Source of the DNA: Acidisarcina sp.
Lineage (GTDB): Bacteria > Acidobacteriota > Blastocatellia > Pyrinomonadales > Pyrinomonadaceae
Assembly (NCBI GenBank): GCA_021155145.1
Contig: JAJNPX010000025.1
Coordinates: forward strand, 1-5,372
Direction: 5' to 3'
DNA length: 5,372 bases
The notes under the pieces were generated by a model. That model made no database searches, was not told the DNA's origin, and was given only the letters and a program-made list of their open reading frames with translations. The position numbers and the translations under genes are program-made. Positions within the stretch are counted from its first letter, which is position 1, and every line of letters begins with the position of its first letter. Positions 1-5,372 of the stretch are shown piece after piece.

Positions 1-1146
1 ATGAGCGAAGCGAAAGAAAACAAGATCTCGGCTGCCAGTTTGCGGGCCTATGTAATGATCGGCGTGCTCGCGCTGATATGGGGCTACTTTCACTGGCAGA
101 CGCCGAACAACACGTTTCTCAAGCCTGAGAATCTTGCGAACCTATTCAGCCAGATGTCGGTCACGGCGATAATCGCGGTCGGGATGCTGATGGTGATCGT
201 CTCCGGCAACATCGATCTTTCGGTCGGTTCGGTGCTCGGGTTTGCCGGCGGCATAGCGGCACTGAGCATTTCGAATTACGGTTTCGGGCTGGTGCCTTCG
301 ATCATTTTTGCGATCCTGGTCGGTATCCTGATCGGCGCATTTCAGGGAGCACTGACGGCGTATCTGAGCATTCCGGCTTTCATTGTTACGCTTGGCGGGC
401 TGCTCGCCTGGCGGGGCGCGGTAAAGTGGCTGCTCGGCGGCTATACGGTCCCGGTCGCTGACGACACTTTCAAGGCGATCGGCAACAACTATGTAGAACC
501 GGTTGCGGGCTGGGCCATTGCGGGAGCGGCGATACTCTTCATTTTGTTCCTTGCGTATCGAAATGCACGGTCGGTAAAGGACTACGGGCTCGGTGAAGCG
601 AATTACGGCGGCGAACTGCTCAAGGCCGTAATACCGATAGCCGGCGTCATCGCTTTTATCTGGGTGATGAACGCCTACCGCGGCATACCTGTACCGGTGA
701 TGATCCTGCTGGCCGTTGCGCTGTTCGGCGCGTTCCTGACCAATTCGACCACGTTCGGACGCTACCTATACGCGATCGGCGGCAACGCTGACGCGGCCCG
801 CCTGTCGGGGATCGATAATAAGATGCAGGTGCTAAAGGTCTATGGGCTGCTCGGGGCATTTACCGGCATCGCGGCCCTGATCTTCACCGCCCGCGTCGGC
901 AGTGCGGCACCCGACGCAGGCGTGCTCAAGGAACTCGACGCTATCGCGGCCTGCGTCATCGGCGGAGCATCGCTGATGGGCGGACGCGGCACGGTCTTTG
1001 GGGCGTGTCTCGGCGCCCTGATCATGGCGAGCCTCGATAACGGTATGTCGCTGTTGAACGTACGCGATTTTATGCAGGACATAATCAAGGGCTCGATCCT
1101 GGTTGCCGCCGTCGGACTCGATATGTTCGGCCGCCGCGGAAGCTAG
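1..1146 (+). CDS. xylH: Sugar (xylose-type) ABC transporter permease XylH
   Basis: This is the inner-membrane permease of a carbohydrate ABC importer of the branched-chain/ribose permease family (BPD_transp_2). It would form the channel through which a periplasmic binding protein delivers a pentose, probably D-xylose, powered by an ATPase subunit. The 381 residues are close to E. coli XylH (393). Visible family marks are IDLSVGS (71-77), IPAFIVTLG (124-132), the cytoplasmic coupling-loop motif GGNADAARLSGI (260-271), and the conserved run ELDAIAACVIGG (311-322) followed by IMASLDNGMS (341-350). About ten hydrophobic segments can be seen, near residues 13-31, 50-68, 72-92, 94-118, 124-137, 170-186, 207-225, 230-247, 277-297, 316-345 and 360-375. 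The ATG is the first base of the window, so its ribosome binding site is out of view. The N-terminus aligns well with the family. XylF and XylG partners are expected upstream. Xylose specificity is inferred from overall resemblance to XylH; another sugar is possible. Confidence 0.93.
   Translation: MSEAKENKISAASLRAYVMIGVLALIWGYFHWQTPNNTFLKPENLANLFSQMSVTAIIAVGMLMVIVSGNIDLSVGSVLGFAGGIAALSISNYGFGLVPSIIFAILVGILIGAFQGALTAYLSIPAFIVTLGGLLAWRGAVKWLLGGYTVPVADDTFKAIGNNYVEPVAGWAIAGAAILFILFLAYRNARSVKDYGLGEANYGGELLKAVIPIAGVIAFIWVMNAYRGIPVPVMILLAVALFGAFLTNSTTFGRYLYAIGGNADAARLSGIDNKMQVLKVYGLLGAFTGIAALIFTARVGSAAPDAGVLKELDAIAACVIGGASLMGGRGTVFGACLGALIMASLDNGMSLLNVRDFMQDIIKGSILVAAVGLDMFGRRGS
1138..1142 (+). promoter_or_regulatory. 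Probable ribosome binding site for the methyltransferase
   Basis: GGAAG lies nine bases before the GTG at 1152, inside the last codons of xylH. It is a modest Shine-Dalgarno match. It supports the GTG as the start and suggests that translation is coupled to xylH. No ATG is available in frame between the upstream stop and the glycine-rich motif. Confidence 0.4.
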
Positions 1147-1151
1147 CACAG

Positions 1152-1673
1152 GTGGGACGAAAGATCCCGGAGAGATATGTGTGGGCGGTCGGGCTGCTCG
1201 ATGTCCGGCCGGACGATGTGATCCTCGAGATCGGCTGCGGTTACGGGCACTCGATCCCGCTGATCTGCGAAAAGCTCGATACGGGACATCTAACGGCCAT
1301 CGACCGTTCTGAAAAGATGACGGCCGCGGCCCGAAAGGCGAACGCAGCATACCTCGAGTCCGGTCGCGTCGAGCTGCTCCATCAGGACCTGCTCGATCGC
1401 GCGCTTCCCGCCGGGCGTTTCGACAAAATATTTCTCTACAACATCAACGTGTTCTGGATGGACCCGGCCGCCGAACTCCACGAGGTCAGGCGGCTCCTAG
1501 GTCGTGGCGGCAAATTCTATCTCTTTCATCAGCCGCCGCCGGGACTTGAAGTTGATGAATACATCGAGGCATTTGCAGCCAATCTCGACCGCTTCGGATT
1601 CCGGCAGGAACGAACGGTGACAGACAAGACTCCCGAGATCAGATCGCTGTGTATCATTTCCAGCTGCGGTTAA
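1152..1673 (+). CDS. Class I SAM-dependent methyltransferase, substrate unknown
   Basis: This is a small cytoplasmic class I (Rossmann-fold) S-adenosylmethionine methyltransferase of 173 residues. Motif I is clear at residues 23-32 (VILEIGCGYG). It is followed by the acidic residue ending strand 2, D51 in LTAID, which should bind the ribose of SAM, and by D79 in HQDLLD, which fits the adenine-contact motif. The later strands KIFLYNI and KFYLFHQ complete the core. There is almost no N-terminal extension before the fold and no recognisable substrate-binding insertion, so the methyl acceptor cannot be named. The start is a GTG five bases after the xylH stop; it is the first usable start in the frame, and a GGAAG sits at suitable distance. 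The gene is therefore likely translated with xylH, but nothing in it suggests a role in sugar uptake. Its TAA stop overlaps the stop of the convergent moaA. It could also be called a UbiE/Methyltransf_25-like protein; the general class is secure, the function is not. Confidence 0.87.
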   Translation: MGRKIPERYVWAVGLLDVRPDDVILEIGCGYGHSIPLICEKLDTGHLTAIDRSEKMTAAARKANAAYLESGRVELLHQDLLDRALPAGRFDKIFLYNINVFWMDPAAELHEVRRLLGRGGKFYLFHQPPPGLEVDEYIEAFAANLDRFGFRQERTVTDKTPEIRSLCIISSCG

Positions 1674-2659
1674 CCGCCGATAAAGCTCATCGTTCGGCTT
1701 GCGGGTGCGTAGGCAGGATCGTTAATGTGATGGCGGGCTTCTTTCTGTAGGGTGACCGAGCGGATGAATCCGGCGATCTCGTCGTCGGATGCGCTGCTGC
1801 GAACGACGCTGCGGAGGTCGTGTTCGGCGGTCGAGAACAGACAGGTTCGGATCTGGCCATCGGCGGTCAGCCGGATCCGCGAACATGCACCGCAGAACAT
1901 CTCGGTCACGGGCGCGATGATGCCGATCTCGCCCGGCGACCCGTCGGCGAACCTGTATTTCCAGGCGGTCTCGCTTCCCCTGTCCGGCTGGATAAGTTCG
2001 AGCGGAAATCTTTCGTTGATCGCGGCAAAGATCTCCTTTCCTGAAACGACCTGTTTCCGGTCCCACTCGTGGCCCGAATCGAGCGGCATGAACTCGATGA
2101 ATCGCATCCCGATATTCTCGCGTCGCGCAAGGTCCGCAAGAGCCGTTATCTCGTGGTCGTTTCGGCCCCGAACGATGACCGCGTTCACCTTCACCGGATG
2201 AAAGCCATAAGCCTTGGCCGCGGCGATCGCGTCCAGCACTTTCCCGAGAGCGTTAACGCCGGTGATCGCCTCAAAATTCTTTTCGTCCACGCTGTCGAGG
2301 CTGAGTGTGACGCGGTCGAGTCCCGCGGCCTTGAGCCCCGCGGCGTGACGCGGAAGGTCGAAACCGTTGGTCGTGAGCGCGATGTCCTTGAGCTCCGGTT
2401 TAAGGGCCGCGAGTCCGGCAACGAGACTGGGGACGTCGCGCCTGATCAGCGGTTCGCCGCCGGTCAGCCTTATCTTCTCGATTCCGAGCGATACGAAGAT
2501 ACGCGAGAGGCGAACGATCTCTTCAAATGAAAGGATCGTTTCTTTTCGCGCAAGCGGAGGCTCGCCATTCGGCAAACAGTAGAAACAGCGGAAGTTGCAC
2601 CGATCGGTCAGTGAGATACGCAGGTCGCGTATGGTCCGATTGTGAGCGTCCTTTAGCAT
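1670..2659 (-). CDS. moaA: GTP 3',8-cyclase MoaA (molybdenum cofactor synthesis)
   Basis: MoaA is the radical-SAM enzyme that, with MoaC, converts GTP to cyclic pyranopterin monophosphate, the first step of molybdenum cofactor synthesis in the cytoplasm. The 329 residues match the usual family length. The N-terminal SAM-binding [4Fe-4S] cluster motif CX3CX2C is at C21, C25 and C28, and the SAM-contacting GGEP is at 67-70. The second, substrate-binding cluster motif CX2CX13C is at C256, C259 and C273. The protein ends in Gly-Gly (328-329), the C-terminal tail needed for catalysis. FMPLD followed by a W is also typical. Together these separate it from other radical-SAM proteins. The ATG at 2659 was chosen because it gives the normal short lead before RISLTDRC. 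The open frame runs much further upstream, but only as an out-of-frame reading of the preceding gene. No good Shine-Dalgarno lies just before it: the nearest GGAGG is 22 bases away, inside the upstream gene, so translation is probably coupled. No moaC or other moa gene is in view. Confidence 0.96.
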   Translation of the reverse strand: MLKDAHNRTIRDLRISLTDRCNFRCFYCLPNGEPPLARKETILSFEEIVRLSRIFVSLGIEKIRLTGGEPLIRRDVPSLVAGLAALKPELKDIALTTNGFDLPRHAAGLKAAGLDRVTLSLDSVDEKNFEAITGVNALGKVLDAIAAAKAYGFHPVKVNAVIVRGRNDHEITALADLARRENIGMRFIEFMPLDSGHEWDRKQVVSGKEIFAAINERFPLELIQPDRGSETAWKYRFADGSPGEIGIIAPVTEMFCGACSRIRLTADGQIRTCLFSTAEHDLRSVVRSSASDDEIAGFIRSVTLQKEARHHINDPAYAPASRTMSFIGG

Positions 2660-2670
2660 TTCGGAGATAT

Positions 2671-3339
2671 CTACTTTATCGCCTCCGCGAGTTTTTTTAG
2701 CAGCGCAAGCGCCTTTTCTTTGTCGGGCCGCGTCACTCCCGCAAGGAGCGCTTGCAATTCTGAGATCAGCTTCCGAAGCTCCGAGCGGTCGGAGATCTCG
2801 GCCGGGAGGTCGTACTGCGTATCCTCGGCAGCCAACGGCTCGATCCGCTCGATGATCTCCCGTACCGCCTGCGTGCTGTACTTCCCATTCGGATAGAGCC
2901 CGAGATAACGGCCGCTGGTCTCCGTGAGGATGAAGACATAGCAGTTCACATAGCCTTCGCATTCGCCGGGGATCGGATTCTGTGCGCCGGCCCACGCTAT
3001 CTCCTCGGCGATCGGCAGCGTTCGGTATTTTGAATGCAGGTTCCAGAAGAGTTCTGATCGCACATACCACTGGCCCGCAGGTTCACTGTAAACGATCAGC
3101 TTATCGTTCTTCCTGAGAAAGCTCTTGTGCGGCTCTTTCTCCTGCTTCTCCATCGGGATCTTCCCGAGGGTCGCCTGCAGGCTGCGCAGGCGTTTGAATT
3201 CGAGCGCCGCGTCAGCCTCCTGATCACGTGACGGAGCCTGCGCCGAGATCGATCCGGACGCCAAAATAAAGCAAGACAACACGAGTGCGGCCGCCGCGAG
3301 CCACCGCGCGTTTCTTCTATTGTTCAAGGTACCTTGCAT
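2671..3339 (-). CDS. Exported protein of unknown function between queG and moaA
   Basis: I do not recognise a named family for this 222-residue protein. It begins with a classical signal peptide: basic residues (R8, R9, R12), a hydrophobic core at 13-28, then SGSISAQAP. Cleavage after A33 fits best, because cleavage after A35 would leave proline at +1. C23 does not sit in a good lipobox, so a soluble periplasmic or secreted protein is more likely than a lipoprotein. The central part (about 73-155) looks like a compact beta-rich domain, starting FLRKNDKLIVYSEPAGQWYVRS, somewhat like a bacterial SH3 segment. It contains two close cysteines, C117 and C123, which could form a disulfide. The C-terminal 50 residues or so are charged and helical (SELRKLISELQALLAG, then KEKALALLKKLAEAIK). 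The ATG overlaps the end of queG by 23 bases and has only a weak AAAGAG-type site before it; a TTG four codons later is an alternative start. The stop is 11 bases before moaA, so it probably shares the queG-moaA transcript. Its role is unknown. Confidence 0.85.
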   Translation of the reverse strand: MQGTLNNRRNARWLAAAALVLSCFILASGSISAQAPSRDQEADAALEFKRLRSLQATLGKIPMEKQEKEPHKSFLRKNDKLIVYSEPAGQWYVRSELFWNLHSKYRTLPIAEEIAWAGAQNPIPGECEGYVNCYVFILTETSGRYLGLYPNGKYSTQAVREIIERIEPLAAEDTQYDLPAEISDRSELRKLISELQALLAGVTRPDKEKALALLKKLAEAIK

Positions 3340-4252
3340 TTCTCTTTAATCCGGCAAGTTTAGTTCGCTTCATTGCCGATCCGCGAAAACGCTCCGCGTA
3401 CTCTTCGTGTTCCATTCTATCAATACCGGCGAGCAAAAGAGATGTTTCTCCGTGCCGCGGTTCAAATCGAGGCTCATTGGTCGGCCTCTCGAACCGGTTC
3501 CACGGGCACACGTCCTGACAGATATCGCAGCCGTAGAGCCACCCATTGAGGTGCTCTGAGACCTCCGTGGGGAGCGTTTCGCCGCGGAGTTCGATGGTCG
3601 CATATGAGATGCACTTTCGCGAGTCGACGACGTATGGTTCTACGATCGCTTGCGTCGGGCAAGCGTCGAGACAGGCGGTGCACGTGCCGCAGTGATCCTC
3701 GACGACCTCGCGGTCATAATCGAGTTCGATATTCAGGATGATCTCGCCGAGGAATACCCAGGAGCCGAGCTCTTTTGTGATCAGATTCGAGTGTTTCCCG
3801 ATCCAGCCGAGGCCGGCGCGGACCGCCCACGGTTTTTCCATTACAGGAGCGGTGTCGACACACGCTTTGCCTTCGGCGCCGGGTATCTCGGCCTGCATCC
3901 AGGCGAGAAGATCTTGCAACCGCCCGCGAAGAACATCATGGTAATCATCGCCCCAGGCGTACCGCGAGACCTTGCCTGTATCGGTACCGTCGCAATGCTC
4001 GTGCGGGGTGAAGTAGTTCATTGCGAGAACGACCATCGAGCGGGCCGCTGGAAATATCTCTGCGGGATCGGCACGCTTATCGGGTTCGCGTTCCATCCAT
4101 TTCATCTCGCCGTGCAGACCGCCCTCTAGCCATTGCCGCAGCCGGCCAGCCTCCGGCGTGAGCCGCCCGGCGGGGACGATGCCGCATTTATCGAACCCAA
4201 GTTCGGCAGCCTTATTCTTTATCCGGTATGACAGACCCTCCACAATACCCAT
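3317..4252 (-). CDS. queG: Epoxyqueuosine reductase QueG
   Basis: QueG reduces epoxyqueuosine to queuosine at the tRNA wobble position (GUN anticodons), the last step of queuosine synthesis. It uses cobalamin and two [4Fe-4S] clusters in the cytoplasm. The 311-residue protein shows the expected layout: an N-terminal cobalamin-binding region with the proposed catalytic aspartate D133 in VDTAPVMEK, then GLGWIGKHSNLI (147-158). The ferredoxin-like part has C188, C191, C194 and C198, then C214 in RKCISY, and C242, C245 and C249 in GCDICQDVCPWN. All eight cluster cysteines are present. The protein ends shortly afterwards (GLKRNARYLEQ), so it is the compact form without the C-terminal HEAT-repeat extension of E. 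coli QueG. The ATG at 4252 gives the family N-terminus; the frame stays open upstream but covers the terminator and the neighbouring gene in antiphase. It has no strong Shine-Dalgarno. Its end overlaps the next gene by 23 bases, making it the first gene of a queG-unknown-moaA cluster. Confidence 0.95.
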   Translation of the reverse strand: MGIVEGLSYRIKNKAAELGFDKCGIVPAGRLTPEAGRLRQWLEGGLHGEMKWMEREPDKRADPAEIFPAARSMVVLAMNYFTPHEHCDGTDTGKVSRYAWGDDYHDVLRGRLQDLLAWMQAEIPGAEGKACVDTAPVMEKPWAVRAGLGWIGKHSNLITKELGSWVFLGEIILNIELDYDREVVEDHCGTCTACLDACPTQAIVEPYVVDSRKCISYATIELRGETLPTEVSEHLNGWLYGCDICQDVCPWNRFERPTNEPRFEPRHGETSLLLAGIDRMEHEEYAERFRGSAMKRTKLAGLKRNARYLEQ

Positions 4253-4277
4253 TATCCGACACTTGATCGAAATAGCT

Positions 4278-4310
4278 AAAAAAGGCCGCAGCATCTCGAA
4301 TGCCGCGGCC
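4278..4310 (-). terminator. Intrinsic terminator of the Oar-like outer-membrane gene
   Basis: Read on the minus strand, the arm at 4310-4300 and the arm at 4294-4284 form an 11-base-pair stem (outer GGCCGC with GCGGCC, then GGCAT with ATGCT, including one G-U pair). The loop is five bases, and six T residues follow directly (4283-4278). It starts 24 bases after the stop codon of the upstream gene. There is no T-run on the plus-strand side, so it acts in the minus direction only. This is a textbook Rho-independent terminator. Confidence 0.88.
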
Positions 4311-4334
4311 GGAGGAGGAGTATGAGAGATCGGA

Positions 4335-5372
4335 TCAGAAGTTGAACTTCGCACCGAACTGGAACTGCCTGGCGTCGAAGGCTGCCGTCGGACGGCTGAA
4401 GAAACGTCCGTTGCCCGCCCGCTCGCCGAAAGCATTCACATCGGTAAAGAACGGCGACGCCGAGCCTTCATTGAATCGGTTAAAGAGGTTGAATACCTCG
4501 CCGATTATATCGAGGCGGAATCTCTCGCCAAAGCGAAACGCACGCGTCAGCCGAAGATCGACCGAAGCATACGAGTGGGTGATCCCCATGTTTCGGCCGA
4601 GGCCTCCGGTGGCAAACTCGCCATCGACGATCAGCGGCGTGCATCCGGTTGTGCCGGGAACGCAGAGCGTGCCGTCGGAAAGAAGGGTGGGCCTATCGGT
4701 CTGCGACGACTGGTCGTTATTGGCGTCCACATTGGTGATGATATTGAACGGACGGCCCGATGAGATCTCGATGATAGGTGAGACGGTGAAATCAGAGAGT
4801 ACCTTCTTCCAGGTGCTGCCCGAACGCCAGCTGACCGGCGAGGAGACCAATCCGCTGAACACGAACCGGTGACGCTGATCAAAGAGCGAGTTAGCCCTTT
4901 CAGCACGGAAGTTTCGGACGTTCTGCGGGATCAGCAGAGTTTGCAGATCGGACGAATCGTCTATCGAGTGGGACCATGTGTAGCTGGCAAGGAACGTGTA
5001 ATTGTTGGCAAAACGCCGCTTTAATTCCACGTTCATCGCATTGTAGCTCGAGTTGCCGTCAGAGACCTGGGCATTGACCGCACCGAAGGGCGTAAAGGTT
5101 CCGGGCGTCCGGAGTGTTCCGCTTGCCGCAAGCGCCGCGTCAAGCTGCGGCTTGCCGACCGCGCCGCCGGACAATGCGTAAGCAAGAAAATAATTGGGCG
5201 CATTCGGCCGGAAGAAGTTTGCGATCGCCGGAGCGATCACGCCGCCGCGGGTAGTGACCGAGATCATACCCGGTATGGGCTGAGCGACGATATTCGTACA
5301 TTGCGTGGGATTTACCGTAGCGGCCGCCTGGGTCGTGGTCGGCATCGTTCCGAAACATCGAAAGTAATTTTC
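4335..5372 (-). CDS. Oar-like TonB-dependent outer-membrane protein, C-terminal part
   Basis: This is the last 345 residues of a gene that runs off the right edge; the reading frame is open to the final base, so no start is visible here. It reads as the beta-barrel end of a large TonB-dependent receptor-like protein, of the type that carries an N-terminal carboxypeptidase-regulatory-like domain and a plug in Acidobacteriota. Counting from the window edge, typical pieces are the SYNAMNVEL strand (109-117), SYTWSHSIDDSSDL (130-143), LFDQRHRFVFSG (163-174), the strand-turn SSGRPFN (204-210), and EVFNLFNRFN (292-301). The final strand ends RQFQFGAKFNF, with the C-terminal aromatic residue that serves as the BAM-complex insertion signal. 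Cysteines 237 and 244, within an apparent extracellular loop, could form a disulfide. The protein should sit in the outer membrane. Its ligand (glycan, siderophore or protein) cannot be read from this part. A strong terminator follows, which separates it from queG. Confidence 0.9.
   Translation of the reverse strand, partial: ENYFRCFGTMPTTTQAAATVNPTQCTNIVAQPIPGMISVTTRGGVIAPAIANFFRPNAPNYFLAYALSGGAVGKPQLDAALAASGTLRTPGTFTPFGAVNAQVSDGNSSYNAMNVELKRRFANNYTFLASYTWSHSIDDSSDLQTLLIPQNVRNFRAERANSLFDQRHRFVFSGLVSSPVSWRSGSTWKKVLSDFTVSPIIEISSGRPFNIITNVDANNDQSSQTDRPTLLSDGTLCVPGTTGCTPLIVDGEFATGGLGRNMGITHSYASVDLRLTRAFRFGERFRLDIIGEVFNLFNRFNEGSASPFFTDVNAFGERAGNGRFFSRPTAAFDARQFQFGAKFNF

Noticed and set aside
832..1350. 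A 172-codon open frame on the minus strand opposite xylH and the methyltransferase.
   Set aside because: The composition is biased and it covers two well-supported genes with clear motifs; it is a shadow of their codon pattern.
2660..3070. A long minus-strand extension that would give moaA 137 extra N-terminal residues.
   Set aside because: It reads the exported-protein gene in another frame, has low-complexity arginine-rich sequence, and has no family similarity. MoaA proteins start just before the first cysteine motif.
2671..3339. Reading the exported protein as a lipoprotein through C23.
   Set aside because: The residues before C23 (V-L-S) fit a lipobox poorly, with leucine at -2, and a better signal peptidase I site lies about ten residues later.
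3650..4129. A 159-codon plus-strand open frame opposite queG.
   Set aside because: It is antisense to a complete QueG with all catalytic residues and shows no domain of its own.
4311..4345. A GGAGGAGGAG purine run followed by an ATG on the plus strand, like a strong translation start.
   Set aside because: The frame closes after seven codons and lies against a real gene on the opposite strand, so no product is expected.
4253..4435. A 61-residue N-terminal extension of queG.
   Set aside because: It runs through the terminator and antiphase across the end of the Oar-like gene, with serine/proline/arginine-rich sequence. One internal ATG lies inside the terminator stem.

Overview
The window looks like ordinary chromosomal DNA of a moderately GC-rich Gram-negative bacterium, most probably an Acidobacteriota member (Blastocatellia-like). 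The strongest pointer is the partial minus-strand gene at the right edge. It encodes the C-terminal part of a large Oar-like TonB-dependent outer-membrane protein, of the kind that is highly expanded in Acidobacteriota. The taxonomic call is an inference from that gene's style, not from a marker gene.

Left block (+ strand, 1-1673): xylH, the membrane permease of a xylose-type sugar ABC transporter, starts at the first base of the window. Five bases after its stop comes a small class I SAM-dependent methyltransferase with a GTG start. The periplasmic binding protein and ATPase partners expected for XylH are not visible and would lie upstream.

Middle block (- strand, 4252 down to 1670): a tight three-gene cluster in the order queG (epoxyqueuosine reductase, last step of tRNA queuosine synthesis), an unrecognised exported protein of 222 residues, and moaA (radical-SAM GTP 3',8-cyclase, first step of molybdenum cofactor synthesis). 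queG overlaps the exported-protein gene by 23 bases, and moaA begins 11 bases after it, so the three are probably co-transcribed. The two enzymes share a need for [4Fe-4S] clusters but work in different pathways. moaA and the methyltransferase gene converge, and their stop codons overlap inside a TTAA palindrome.

Right block (- strand, 5372 down to 4335): the 3' part of the Oar-like gene, open through the window edge and followed by a strong intrinsic terminator. queG starts only 25 bases beyond the terminator's T-tract, leaving almost no room for a separate promoter.

Coding density is very high and the only gene-free gap above 20 bases is 4253-4334. I saw no RNA genes, mobile elements, CRISPR arrays or phage genes, and no clear sign of a new biological system. 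The least explained item is the exported protein between queG and moaA.
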